Assembly: GCF_016545825.1 (NCBI RefSeq)
Contig: NC_052614.1
Span: 27,181,669 to 27,245,668, forward strand
Reading direction: 5' to 3'
Origin: Eucalyptus grandis
Taxonomy: Eukaryota > Streptophyta > Magnoliopsida > Myrtales > Myrtaceae
DNA length: 64,000 nt
Shown here: positions 12,801-25,560 of the stretch, piece after piece
Layout: every line of letters begins with the position of its first letter
Numbering within the stretch: the first letter of the stretch is position 1
Translations under genes and position numbers: made by a program
The notes under the pieces: model-generated
What the model saw: the letters and a program-made list of their open reading frames with translations, nothing else
What the model was told of the DNA's origin: nothing
Databases searched by the model: none

Positions 12801-15472
12801 TAGAGTTTCACTTTATTTGATAAATATCTGCAACCTCATAATCTATTTCATTAATAGGCTTTTGTTCAACAAATCTTTTCACTTTCAATGAGACATAAAG
12901 CTATTCAAAAGATCCAAAAAAATCCTTTATCCTATATAGTGCTTCCATCGCTGTGTCAATGAATTTGAACCAGTGAAGAAAACATCATTCCTATAAATCA
13001 ATTGTCGATATTTTTTGAAACATCAAGAGGAGTGCCATGCGTGATAGGTGACTCACATGTATGGAATTTTCCTTTTCTATAGTATAGTAATAAACTTTTT
13101 CACCAATAATTGCAAGCTAGGTCCAGAGATTGCTATAAGAAAATTTTGTTAAGATGAATAGAAAACCCAATGAAGTGAAAAAACATTAATATGGTTGATT
13201 GATTTCTTATTTCTGATCAATTCAATTCGTTTGTCTTTCATGATACATACATAATTAGGTTATAATCGTGTCTTGAAATATTGTAAAATCACATCCAATA
13301 CTCATTTCGAAACTACAGTACCTCAAAATTCGGCGAGACAACTATCAAACTATTGGAAGCCATCGCGTATGTAAGGATCCCATAACTTTGAGAAATTAGT
13401 CAAACATTTTGTGAAAACTGCAACGCCTCTTTCCACCAGTGTAACTAGCCTTAAAAAAAAAAAAAAACTCTTGAAACAATGCAATCAGAGAGAGGACATT
13501 GGAAATGTCACCTAAATGGCACCGTGCGTACTCAAGCCAATCTCCAATACTCTAGTCTTAATTTGACTCTAATCTTTTGTGATTACAAACCCAATGGTCT
13601 TGACTTCCTTTCTAAGCCTATATAAACTAATACATTTCATTCATTTAAAATTACCATTGAGCTCTCCCTTGATCTATGCACTAGACCCCCAACGATTGGT
13701 CAATTGCAAGATTATTAAAATTAAATTAAAATTTTCTCTCCCCCACACCACCCCACCCCACCCCCACAAACCCCCACTTGGAATTCTCTATGCCCCACCA
13801 TGGGGATTCGAATATATGCCATTGATGTCCATGCCCTCATGGCACACCACCATCACCCACCACACAAAAACCCTAACCTTTCTTTTGTGCAAAAATACAA
13901 AAATTCCCATCAAAGTATCTCATGACGCCAATGAACAGGTCGGCAAATTTGAATAGAAGAAAGGCACAATGCAATATAAAAAGAACAGATAAATCGAATG
14001 AGCCAATCAACATGCACTCAACTTTAAAAGGGAGGAATCCGACGGGTGGAGGGACGACCAACTGCGGAAACACGGAGCCGCTTACGCCCAAGACTTTGGA
14101 ATCTAAACCCTCCCCCCATATCGCCAGGAAAAGAAAAGAAAGAAAAGCCGGTGCCCACACATCACCCACCCAAGCATCGCCTCCCCCACTAACCCGATTT
14201 CATGTCGATATTTTTCTTTTTCAATTTCAACTTGAGGGGGAAAAATTGACTTTAGAGTTAAGCAATTCCGTAGTTATGGATCTCATGCCCTTTCGATTAT
14301 ACCAAAAAATTCCCTAATTAGAGAAAGAAACGTGATAGCAAGGGATACCATTTATATGTCCCTCATGGGAGAATATTACGGATTAGAGCTGTACCTCTTT
14401 TTTTTTTCTTTTTCGTAAGTAGTTGTTTGAAAGAAAGTGGCGAAGGTCAAACTGAGTTTATTGGAGGAGAAATTTAATCAATGAAAGAGAGTTGATAGAG
14501 ATTTATGGAGTTCAAATACCAGGTAAAAGGGATTTGACTCTTAAATCGTGAGATTAGGTTATAAATCACTTGATTGTCTCGCTCCCCTATGATGTAATGG
14601 ATTCCATCTCCTCTTAGCTCGATTATTGAATTATGTACATTCTCTAGAGAACACGACCATTGGCAAAGGCCCGCATATTTTTTTTCTTTCTTTTTTCTTT
14701 TGGCTTGGTATACAAAGTTCTATAAATCCTCTAGCAAACTCTCCTTCTTCGATTAGATTTCCCCTTCTAATAAACTTATTTTGGCCTCTAGCCTTCTCTT
14801 TGTATATAGCCACTTATAAAAAAAGAAAAAGAAGAAAAAGTAAAGCTGTACTTTTAAACGTCATCAGTTGACAATATGTATAACAGCGAATAATTTTATG
14901 TATAGATCACATGGGATGCACTAATATAGGCAAGCCCCGGTTCAGAGAAGAGCAGATTATTTCGGATTCAAAGAAAAGCACATAGTAACCGCTATCTCTT
15001 GAATATTTACAATCTTAATACAAAACCCATATTTTTTTAATGAAAAATAAAGAGAGTTGGCTAATAATTTCTTGGTTTCAACAATGATTGAAACCCAAGT
15101 AAAACGAGGGTGGTGTAAGTCACTAATAATGTAAATATAGTGGCTTTTTTTTTTTTTTTTTTTGGTCTGTTGTAAATATACTAGTTTACTCAGTGAATTT
15201 ATAGACCCCAAATCCAAATTACCACTTCAACAAGTTTCTTCCGAGTCCCGGCCGTCAGGTAGCTACGAGTGAACAACAACAGCATGGATTAGATGGAGTT
15301 TTTAAATAAAGTATCTTATAAATAGGGTCGATCTTATCTTTCAAGACCAATGCTCCATTTTTTTGAATAATTTAAGCCAAACGTTTCCGAGATTCCTTCA
15401 AATTTAACCCAACCCTAGTTAAGCCAATCCCACCTAGCACCTCCACCACCACCCCCCAATCATCCCCTGCGT
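9811..15472. other. Intergenic, AT-rich, with one internal direct repeat
   Basis: No gene recognised. Two related blocks at 11974-12045 and 12112-12182 share 'aataaatca', 'taatagttt', 'ataatt(a/g)acggt' and 'cacaaaatctc', with a spacing of about 138 bases. Several ORFs of 80-130 codons (for example 10281-10547, 12332-12613, 13579-13956, 13922-14317) lack domains, splice context or codon bias and are not annotated. Confidence 0.5.
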
Positions 15473-15480
15473 CTATATAT
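15473..15480 (+). promoter_or_regulatory. TATA box of the LBD gene
   Basis: CTATATAT sits about 250 bases before the LBD start codon and just before a CT-rich leader, the usual arrangement for a plant TATA promoter with a pyrimidine-rich 5' UTR. Confidence 0.6.
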
Positions 15481-15516
15481 CCCCTCTCTTGCACCCGCCA
15501 ACCCAATTTTTCCTTC

Positions 15517-15548
15517 CTCTCTCTCTCTCTCTCTCCCTCTCTCTCTCA
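15517..15548 (+). repeat. (CT)n tract in the LBD 5' leader
   Basis: Nearly pure CT repeat between the TATA box and the start codon. CT microsatellites in 5' UTRs are common in plant genes. Confidence 0.85.
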
Positions 15549-15731
15549 CATCTATTCCCTAGGGTCAAAGCAATCCAAGACCTGTTTCAAACCTCAAACT
15601 TTCATGTGAAGTGAAGAATCATCTTTGAGGGGCCTATTAAAGAAGAGAGAAAGAAAAGAAAGAACAGCTTCGAGATCATCGTTGGTCTCTCTTTCTTGTT
15701 TCTTGAATCGAGGGAGATCGATAAGATAGAA

Positions 15732-16589
15732 ATGAGCTGCAACGGTTGCAGGGTTCTGAGGAAGGGCTGCAGCGAGTCCTGCATCTTGCGGCCTTGCCTG
15801 CAGTGGATCGAGGCCCCGAGGCCCAGGGCCACGCCACCGTCTTCGTCGCCCGTTCTTCGGCCGCGCCGGCCTGATGTCCTTCATCTCCGCCGTCCCTGAG
15901 ACGCAGAGGCCCGGTACGTGCGTGTCGGGTGATTTAGACATGAACGGTCGGGTCGGTGGTCGCGCAAGTCTTTTATTCTGAGACACGAGTGGATCCCAGT
16001 TCTCTGACAGGTTGAGCTTTTCTTTCTCTCTTTTGCTGTACAGCGCTGTTCCAGTCGCTGCTCCGAAGCGTGCGGAAGGACGGTGAACCCGGTGAACGGG
16101 GCGGTGGGACTGCTGTGGACCGGCAACTGGCCCGTCTGCCAGGCTGCGGTGGAGACCGTCCTGCGCGGCGGCTCGCTTCGGGCCATGCCGGAGCTCCTCG
16201 ACGGCGGCGGCGGCGGCGGCGGCGGCTCCTCCCGGCGTCCGACGAGGCCTCGGAGGCCGGTGACACGTGCGCCGACGCATGGAAGCTCCGCGATCCGAAT
16301 CCGGGATCCCGATTCTCCACTTCCAGGTCGAGGATCTCCCCGAAGCGCAAGAGGCTCGACGCCGCCGCCGACAACGCTAAGCTCCCTACTCCAGCCGATG
16401 GATCTCGATCTCCGCCTCACGCCGACGGACTTCCAGGCCAAGACCAAGCCCGCAGTGAAGGCCGAGCACCAGACGCGGCGGCCGGGGACCCGTCGATGAC
16501 TTCGGAGGAGTCCGGCACCACGACGTGCTTCGAGAGCAACAATAATGTGGGGAGAGCCGGAGACGAAGCTCCTCAACTTGTTCGCCTAA
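15732..16589 (+). pseudogene. LOB-domain protein, LBD37/38/39 type, frame broken by small indels
   Basis: Starts [17 protein letters not shown], a CX2CX6CX3C LOB zinc motif, then [10 protein letters not shown], the class II (LBD37-39) signature. Known members are nuclear repressors of anthocyanin and nitrate-response genes. The rest of the domain is present but spread over frames: [31 protein letters not shown] (15855-15912), then after a 130-bp intron (GT 15914, AG 16043) ALFQSLL, and [20 protein letters not shown] (16064 on). Downstream come [15 protein letters not shown], a KRKRLD basic stretch, an EAR-like DLDLRLTP, and the terminal ETKLLNLFA with stop at 16587-16589. Frame changes fall near 15816, 15853, 16063, 16203-16240, 16380-16400, 16486 and 16545; the first three and the last are firm because conserved residues flank them, the others are inferred from composition. 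Either a recently dead gene or a good gene with sequencing indels. Confidence 0.85.
15914..16043 (+). other. Intron of the LBD gene
   Basis: Donor CCCG|GTACGTG and acceptor TGTACAG|CGCTG. Joining in phase 1 restores R-P-A-L-F-Q-S across the junction, the position of the single intron in LBD37-type genes. Confidence 0.8.
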
Positions 16590-17050
16590 CCGGAGGGAGC
16601 TTCGACGTCGTCCTTCTTCTTTTCCTCTCTCCTTTCTCGGGTGTTTCTGACGAGCGCATACACGAGTTAGCTCTCGGAGTATTATTCCGCTAATTGATTC
16701 TCTTTGTTAAATTTTTTCTTTGTTTTCTCCTTGTTAAGTGGGAAATCCAAGCCGGCGTAGTTCTCCGGCAAAGTTTTGTAAGTCGCCGGCGAAACCCGAT
16801 TTCTCTTCTCTCTCCGAGTCTTGAGCAGAAAGAGAGAAAATGATAGTTTGTCGGTGCTCGCTTTCTCTTTCTTCTCCTTCTTCTGCTCCTCCTCCTCCTT
16901 TGGTTTTTCTTGATCATGACTGTGTGACTCCAATAAAAGCAGTTGATTTAAGTCGATGGTGCTTTTCTTGGATCTTTCCTTCCTTTCTTCGCCGGCCGAT
17001 GGAGATGGAGGGATCATCATGAAGCTTTGGAAGTGGCGGAAGACGGTGAA
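16590..17050 (+). other. LBD 3' UTR and probable poly(A) signal
   Basis: Pyrimidine-rich trailer with AATAAA at 16932-16937, about 345 bases after the stop. The ORFs here on both strands are products of low-complexity CT/GA sequence. Confidence 0.45.
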
Positions 17051-20000
17051 AGTTGGTGGGGAGGATAAGGAAATGTGAGGCTTGTGGAATCATCCATCAT
17101 TATCACTAATTCAATCACAAGCTAAAACTGGTACTCTATAGGATCATCGCCTAACGGAGTTCGAATAGTACGAAAAATCAAGTCCGAGCATTTGGGCATC
17201 AAGACCCAAAGATTAGGACGATCTTCCCTATTCAGATATCTTGATAATTACCTATTTCAAGAATCCGAGCTTTCTAGATATTATTACGATTTAGGTTCCA
17301 ATCTCTTAGAATTTTATTCTGGAATTAGGGTTAGCTAGAGCAATGTCAATTACTCTCAATTAGAGGGCGATGTCTAAAACGTTTAAAAGAATGCCTAGTC
17401 ACATCAACAGCGAACCAAAACCATGACCCAACTACCTTTTAGTTAGATCGATCACAATTCATGAAGCCCGGTAGATGTATAGTCCGAGAAAAATTAAAAT
17501 ATAGTAGACAACATCTGATCGAACGCTTCTGGCCAAACAAAGGAGGAACTCGTGAACCGGGGTTCGATCGGCTTCCAGATTCACGGTTTCCAATTAACCC
17601 ACTAAAGAGAAACCCCAGATCGTAAACGAAATCGTCGGGTATGAAAGTTAAGGAGAACAAAACGTACAAGAGGAAAAAAGAACAATCTCAGGGGATGCTA
17701 GTTAAATAAACACTTAACATATTAAGTTATTAACATCGGTTGAATCAAATCCCTATTTGCCCATGGCCCCCAACCAGAAACTTCTACGTGATTTCTTGAA
17801 CACAGAGTGATGGGGGCATAGTCGCATTCTTTCTTCTTTTCTTTATTTGTGTCTGTGTTCATTGGTTTGTGGAGTTACGCGCAAGTTTCCGCATTCCATC
17901 ATTCTTATTTTATGCAAAGGCGAGAGACGGTCGCGAGCTCTTCTCATCCGCCACGTAAACTAATCTTCAGATAATCAAAGCCAAACGTATCGACCAAAAG
18001 AAACCCTTATCCACTTATCCGCCCACCACCGCCTCCAAGGGTTAGGAGGGGGGTTAGTGATGGACAGATCGATGAATTCTTTTGAAAAAATCGTTCAGGA
18101 GGCGTCTCCTTGACCTTGTATGGTATGCATACGTGGAGAAGAGTCATCCAACGCCCATGCGATTGGAGGAACGTGGGAGAATGCTTCCAAACAATTCGGG
18201 GCGGGGAGGGGTCAAAAGTTGAAAATGGAGGAAATTTTGTGGAAGAATGTGGGTCCAAATTCGAGCACACCTTCTCACTGGACGCTTCCCCTCCTCGCAA
18301 AAAGTCACGACGTCTATATCCGAAATGCCCTTCAAAAGAAAAATTGAATAGTTTGGAGATACACGAGATGAGATGAAGAAAGAACAAAAGTCGGGTCACT
18401 ACTTGTCCTTGTACTCTCTCTCTCTCCTCTGCTTGTAAGGTAAGAGACGGCTTTTGGGGCTTTTAGGGGGTGGAAAGAGGCGTGGAGGAAGGGAGAAGGT
18501 ATTTTCCTATTTTTATATTTTCCCTTTTTCTTTTTAGAGGATTTCTTTTTTTGCCGTGAAAATGGATGGGAAAAAATCAACGTCGGGGGAAGAGGAAGTG
18601 GGGCTGGGGTTCTCTTTAGCGTCTCCATCGGCCAATGGGCGCGACGAAACACCACCTCCACCTCCACCTCCACCTCCCCCTTATCACTTATCATCGTCGG
18701 TTTTGGCATTATGGGGGGAGTGTGGATTAGGTTTTCGAGAATTCGATTTTTGGCTTTTTCCCGCACTTGATTGTTGTAAATTTGGTAAAAGAGGAATTAC
18801 CAAAAAGACTGGGAGAATATTTGAAAATCAGCAATTTTATCATTTTCATGAAGACGGTGATTATCTATTTTTTTTCTTGAAGTTCATAACATTCGAAATT
18901 TGACGTTCGTTCGACGCCGAAAGTTTCAGAAATTCCAATTATCTAAGAATTTTTCATCTATTTTCAAGACTCTAATGTATTTCTTTCAAAATTTTGAAGG
19001 AAAAGGAAGAGAGCACCTTTTCTTAAGCTAAAATAAATAATACCTTAAAATTGATACAAAAGATCTTGCTATAGTGCATAAGTTGCTCGAATATATCTAT
19101 TTGACAAAACCTACCAAAAAAAAAAAGTCCATTATTTGCATCAAACGTAATATGTCGTGTACATGAAACATGATTTTGCCTATTTATATTAGGCATAGGA
19201 AAAAAAATACATGAAAATTAGGTGGAGCCAAACAAAAGATGAACCAGATAAAAAAATAAGAAAAGTTGAATTTAATGCGCCGATCCTGAGAAAATTTGGT
19301 GGAGCCAAACCAAAATGAGAAAAAAAAACTGGGGGAAAGAGAAAAGGAACATTTTGCGTTTTCCACCATCTGAGGAAAGACCCCGTCTATTCTCCCCTTA
19401 TCTTGGGACAAGATGGGACCGACATACGCCATCACCTCGCCAATTCCAGGTCGCAAGTTAGCATCCCCCTCCCCTCTTTTTCTTTCGGAGAACCCCACGA
19501 AAAAAAAAGAAATTAATTTTTTTTTTTTAAGTGGGAAATAAAAGAAGAGAGAGAGAGAAAAGAGAGGGAGAGAGAGACTTAGCACTAAAAATGGCTTTTT
19601 CCACAAGTTACGCAGAGGGATATAAAAAGAAAAGAAAAGAAAAGAAAAAGAAAATATCGCGGGGCGATGCGCTGCGCCTCGCCGCATTCGTGGGGGTGGG
19701 CCCCCACGTTGGAGCGCTGTCAGCGCCACCTCAGCTTGCGCCCCACTTGTTGCTCGTTCGTTGTGGTCACTGCTCCTGTCGGGCCCCCCTTCCTTCCTCC
19801 CAAAACCAAGTGGCTCATTTTCATTTCCATTTTTTTTAAAACTTTTTTTTTGGGGGTGGGGGCCCACTAAATTATTTATATTGGTGATTGAGTCGACGGT
19901 GGTGCGATCTAGGGCAGGATTCTTGCCCGGGCTCCCACCCCTTCGTCCGGTCGCTTTCCACTTCTTAGATTTTAGGGGGCTCCTCCGATCGGATGAATGA

Positions 20001-23000
20001 ATCAATCGGGGAGGGGGGTACTATGCTTTGTGAGGGAGGAAATTTTAGTTGGAAGATGGTACTTCAATTTGTACCCTCTCTTTCTAACCACTTGTTTTGG
20101 TCTCGAACCATACTAGAGAGTGCCATCTGCTTTAAATCCCCTTACAGTGACACGAAAAGCCATCGAGTCGCGAGCTTTTTATGAAATCGAAAGATGGGAT
20201 TTGTTGTCGATGACAACTTGTCATTGAGATAATGAGCAAGTTGAACTCTGAGAATCTTGATCACTAGGGGTTGTCACGATAGCTACTCTTCTCACTTGCA
20301 AAGGGGAAAGTGATAAGTTCAATTCTTCACCTTTTTGAAAATATGATTAAGGTGGGGACGTATGAGTGAGGGGCCAGGGTTTTGCAATCAGTACATAGCA
20401 TATATAATGGCTTGTAAGATAAGTATAAGAAAGGACCTCACCAAAAAAAAAAAAAAAAAAACAACTTTGCGATTTTAACACTGCTGCCTACATTTAAGGG
20501 AGTCAGACTCGAGATCTTTTGGCCCCAAAATAAAGTTTGAATTGAGTTACGTTGATTTGCTACAATCAACAGATAAAGAAAATCACTTCCTTTTCTTTCT
20601 TTTTTTCTAATATACTGAAAATGCAAGGTCGGGAGAGCAACGTAGCTACGCGAACATGACTCCGATTCAAATTATAACTGCTCAACCTACTGGCGTGTAT
20701 GTAAGCCTATCGTTTTTACAACTCCATCAATGAGCCAAAATTCTTGAAAAACCTCTTCTTATTCGATAATAAATGCTCGAGGTCTAATTAGGTTAGAGGT
20801 TCGCCTATCACATGGCTCGAACTTATGGCTTTTCATTTATCAAGGCATCATTACTAAACAAAAGAGGATAGGGAAGTGGGAAGCATATTGAAGGTTCCTT
20901 AGAGATTGCTCTTTCATATTTTACGCAGACAAAGACATGGAAGAGGAGGAAGGCAGGTGTGACGCGGAATTCACCACCGCCTCACTTTCATTGAACTTGG
21001 CCAACCGCGACAGCTCCCAAACTTCCTGGTGCAGTCGCCCCTCTATTTTAATGCACCACCATCCATAATTTAATGCCATTCCTACCTTATAATATACGCT
21101 ACTTTCCCCCAAAAAATAATAAAAAATAACAATGATTTGCTATTTTTTTTCTTATGATTAAAGAAGGGGAGAGAGCAAAAGCTGGGTCAGCGTCTACTTT
21201 GTGAAGCATTTTCCATGGCTGTTCTCATTAGGTTTTATTTTATTTATTTTTTTTTTGTTTTGGTGCTGGGATTAGAAAACTAGCAAACTGGCCAGGTCAT
21301 TTTGGTGGAAATTAAACATTGGTTTGTACTGGATAAGCATAGATGCGTAGGTTCCCTCTGCTAGTTGCTTTTGGATTAGATGAATATTCCGGCGAGTCTT
21401 TATTGGCTGTGTGTTGCGAGGAGGTTTCGGCTTTTTTTTGCCTCTTCCATGGCCAATTTTGGGGAATCCAAGAGGGTCATGAAATTCGAGTTATATAATT
21501 ATTGCTGAGTCCAAGATATTGAAATTCTGAGTTATATAATTATTGCCGAGTCCAAGATATGACATGCATATGGATGTGATGTCGCAATATGAGTTGATAA
21601 TGTCTTTGAAGCTAAAGAGACATCAAATTGAGTAAAGACGTTGAGATTTAATACGTCATTGGAATTTCACCATGACAAATATACTAGCAATGCATTAATC
21701 TTGTGTTGGTCTCAGGTTCTTTTTTCCTTTCCTTGTCTTAAAAATGTCAAATCTTGAGGTCAAATATAAGCAACATAGAAATATTTGCACTCTCTCTCTC
21801 ACTTTTAGTCGGACTCTTTAATGGTTAGTCATAGTGTGGATTAGATGTCGGGTATGTATGCCATGAAACTTTATATCGCGATAAAGTGACGTGACTTAAT
21901 TTTCTGTTCATACACTGAGTATCGTCACTTCAATTGAATAGGGGATTGGGAACTTATCAATGTGGTTTGAAAGTTGAAATCTCTAACATGTGCACTATAA
22001 TTGAGACATGCACATCCACAAGCAATTATTCCATGGTGGGAGATCTAGCTCCATTATTTTCCTCTCATCTACATCTTCCGACCCCCATGATAATTGACCG
22101 TCAAGACAACTTTAGACTGGAAGCCTCGACCTACTATTTGAGATTTCCCCAACATCTATGATGGTTTGTCAATTTGAGAGAGAGAGAGAGAGAGATTGGT
22201 TGATTTATGAGTAGGGTTTGAGGTCATCGACCTTATTTTGTGGTTGTGGATGTGGTACCCCACAAAATGATCCATGTCCTTTGCATCGATCTTAAATCGA
22301 TTCATTAGATTTAGTCAAAATTACCCATGGGCAGCCACTAAGTATCTAATTAAGAAGTTTTTGCAGTTACTGATGCAATGACTGTTTTCAAGTTTTCCAT
22401 AATCTTTGTTTTGTGAAGTGAATTATTCTAAATTAAGTATAGTAATCAAATGTCTTAGGATTAACTTGCTAACATGACCTCAGCGCGAAATGTTTCCTCC
22501 GATGTTTCATTGCACATGGGAAAATCAGGCGTCTGAAAACTTCAGTTGTCCATAGGAAAACTAGCTACCATTTTCAATAGCTGGGTCCCTTTGCAACATG
22601 ACAAAGCACAAGATTACAACCACCATCACTTGAAAAGCCCCTTGAATGCCTCAATGTAAGTGCAAGACTTCTCTTGATTCCTTCATCCAAAAGTGGACGG
22701 ACTCCGCACTTCCATTTCATTTTCCTAATCATATGCAAAATTTTCGTGATATATGATCGGTGACGCGTGGATTCGTAATAAAATCTTTTCATGATCTTTT
22801 AACATTAAAATGACATCTGAAATTCCGACGGAAAAGTAGATCGAATCAAGCGATTCGTAATATCGCACGAAACGAATAATAATAATAAAAAAAACACTGA
22901 TTTCGATTTCAAGCAAAGATCGGATCTCCAGGAGCCGATGAGGCCGACGAGTGGCAGGCGAGACTCGAAACCCGAAAGAGCCAAGAGGATTAATAAATTC

Positions 23001-23199
23001 CATTTCTCATGGGCAAGTTGCGTGGGAGCAAGTGGGCAAACCCTGGGTCTACCAGGAAGTGGATTTAGCTGACGTTGGGGGTGAATTCAACTTCTTCCCT
23101 TCTCTTTTTATGAATTTTGTACATCTCCTTGATTCCCATGTTGGCTTTAGAGATACGGGGATTGCTGGAGAGAACCATTTGATTTGTTCATCATATTCA
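17051..23199. other. Intergenic, no gene recognised
   Basis: Long region with purine/pyrimidine-rich and poly-A/T tracts. A (CCA/CCT)n stretch at 18650-18680 makes a polyproline ORF (18556-18903) and an acidic antisense ORF, neither recognisable. A GC-rich spot at 19665-19800 contains the palindrome GTGGGGGTGGGCCCCCAC. A 40-bp tandem duplication lies at 21481-21561 and a (GA)n tract at 22175-22194. ORFs at 19184-20005 and 20921-21112 show no domain. Confidence 0.45.
21481..21561. repeat. 40-bp sequence in tandem, two copies
   Basis: The unit at 21481-21520 is repeated at 21521-21561 with only a few changes; both contain 'gagttatataattattg' and 'gagtccaagatat'. Confidence 0.9.
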
Positions 23200-24060
23200 A
23201 ATGGGCGATTCCTTTTTGCTTTTTGCCCTCGCGAACGGGTGTCTCAGCCTTGTTTTTGGGATGCAAAACCCTAGTTTAAAGGGGCACGACTTGGCTTTAC
23301 AAAGAGACATCTGGCCTTTCGCGGAATTTAAAAGTCGCTCATCTCTTTGTAAAATGCTGCGAGATATCTGATTTTCGAAATCAAAAAAGCCTTTCCTCAG
23401 GTCCAGGATTCCCAACATTCAGATCATCATCGTCCATGCACGCCCAAGATGCGTTGCTTTCATCTGATAAAGAGGGATTTCAACCCAATCAATTATTGCT
23501 GGGTCTACCTTACAGCTAGAGTACATGTCTACTATATAAGTGCATATGCTTATTTATATATATATTACCATGACATGTACTTGGTTGTGCTTCAAGAAGA
23601 TATATCAATTGAAGCGTTTTTAACCATTTAAAATGTTTCTTGATTTGTTTCCGTTTTGAGGCTGAAATAGCTGGACCATGTTGATCGTCACTAATAGAGT
23701 CTCTCACTTTGCTTTTTATGAGACTTAACACTAGATCCTTGTACATGATACTGGAGAAGTGGACTAGAATCTCATTTGATCAATCGTCTGTTTAACTCCC
23801 GTCTTTTTTTTTTTTTTTTTTTATGCTTATTTATAGTACGAGATTACCCAAAGGATGTAGTTGTTTGACGTAAAACTATTTGCAAAAAAAAAAAAAAAAA
23901 AAATGTTTTCAAACTTTTCAACTATTTGGACTCTAGAAAATGAATCGATCAATAGAAAAAAAAAAAATTTCCTATCGGTTAAAATTGACAAGCTAAAACT
24001 TTGGAAAATGAATTTCCCTCTTGTTTGGAGAGGGAAATCATTTACCCAAAGAGATACTAT
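23200..24060. repeat. Tandem segment duplication, copy 1
   Basis: Matches 24285-24960 in order over its length: 'gcacgacttggctttacaaa', 'gagacatctggcc', 'tgcacgcccaagatg', 'caacccaatcaattattgct', 'ccggaccatgttgatc' or its variant, 'actaatagagtctctcac', then 'ctaaaactttgga'. Offset is about 1.08 kb. No conserved reading frame. Confidence 0.85.
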
Positions 24061-24284
24061 TATTGTTATGCCAATGAATGCATTATTAATAAGGGTGATC
24101 AGTTCCAAGGTAGGATCAATTCCTAGTTTGTGGAATCGGCCCACTTGGTTCTAGAACTAGATCAATCAGTTTGATCCGATTACATAGTTGGTCTTGGAAG
24201 AGGTGATTTCTTTGTTTTATTTTGTTTTTGGTTTCGTTTAGTCCCTACATATGGAATTTCCTAACATTAAAAGAAAAATAATAA

Positions 24285-24960
24285 TTTTCTTTTTGTTTCT
24301 CACGAACAGGTGTCTCCAAATGCCAACCTTGTTTTTAGAATGCAAAAACCCTCGTTCAAAGGAGCACGACTTGGCTTTACAAAGAGACATCTGGCCCTTT
24401 GCGGAATTTAAAAGTTGCTCCTCTTTGTAAAATACTGTGAAAATTCCCGTCCAGGATCTAGGATTCCTAGCATTCCAGATCATCCATGCACGCCCAAGAT
24501 GTATTGCTTTCATTTGATCAGAGGGGTTTCAACCCAATCAATTATTGCTGGGTCTATTTTACAGCTAGATTACCTGTACTTTTGTTTTGCTTCAAGAAGA
24601 TATATCACTTGAAGAATTTTTTAAACATTTAAAATGTTTCTTGATGTGTTTCCTATCTTGAGGCCGAAATAGCCGGACCATGTTGATCATCACTAATAGA
24701 GTCTCTCACTTTACCTTTACAAGATCCCATGCTATTTTCTTTTCTATGCTTACCCATGGTATGGGATTACAATGAGGGTGCATTTGTTTGATGTAAACCA
24801 CTTGCAGGAAAGTGTTGTCAGACTTTTAAGTATTTGGATGCCAGAGAATGAATCTGTCAATGGAAAGTGTTTTCTATAGATCAAAATTGGCAGCTAAAAC
24901 TTTGGAGAATGAATTCACCTCTAAGGGAAAGGAAGTCATTTTCCCAAAGAGATGCTACAA
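24285..24960. repeat. Tandem segment duplication, copy 2
   Basis: Second copy of the 23.2-24.06 kb segment, a little shorter because it lacks several A/T tracts and about 100 bases around 23525-23600 of copy 1. It continues into AT-rich sequence, ending near 25696 with 'acaaacgcatcct', a possible inverted partner of 'gggtgcatttgtttg' at 24777. Confidence 0.8.
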
Positions 24961-25204
24961 TTGGACTTTTTTCCTTCTTGTAGATTCTTCATAAATTTTT
25001 CAAACGCCGGAAACGTACTTCCTTTTCATTTTCATTCTCCCAACCAAACAAGGGAAAATCAATCGCTTCTCTTGAAAATAAATTTTGGGTAAACCCATTT
25101 CCTTCAATATAAAAGTTTTTTTTTTTAATAAAACAAATGGGAGAAATTTCATGAAAAAAGGTTTTCCAAGAAATCATTTTCTAGGAAAATGTTTTCTCCT
25201 TGTT

Positions 25205-25560
25205 GTTAGGATTTGCTCACAAACACAACGAAATATAGAGTAAAGGGGAGAAAGAGAAATTGAGACATAAAGTTTATCTTGGTTCACCCTTAAACTAGGG
25301 GTACATCCAACAGAAAATTCCATTATAATTAACACATCGCACATCTCTATTACAATTTTTAATTACAAGAGAAAGAGATACACACAATGGTTATTTATGC
25401 ATTCAAGCTCAAACTTTGGTAAAATATGGGCTCAAATTATAAAAGTCTTCTAGCGAGCGCCCTTGCAACTCTTGTCGGGGTAGCTCCCGGACCTTTTGTG
25501 CCTTCTTGTCGATAGGGGAGTATTAACTACACCCCAAGGTTAGAGAATTCATTTTTCTAA
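25205..25560 (-). repeat. Possible LTR fragment
   Basis: Contains 'ttggttcacccttaaacta', a phrase I associate with plant retrotransposon LTRs, in an AT-rich block starting TGTTAGGATTTG. No partner LTR, primer site or target duplication was found, so this is tentative. Confidence 0.25.

Noticed and set aside
15881..16576. 231-codon minus-strand ORF over the LBD gene
   Set aside because: Antisense shadow of GC-rich LBD exons; the plus-strand LOB motifs explain the locus.
18556..18903. Polyproline ORF, with an acidic-repeat ORF on the other strand
   Set aside because: Both come from a (CCA/CCT)n microsatellite; flanking residues match no family I know.
19184..20005. 273-codon minus-strand ORF
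   Set aside because: Composed largely of phenylalanine, lysine and serine runs from poly-T/poly-A and GA tracts; no domain or splice context.
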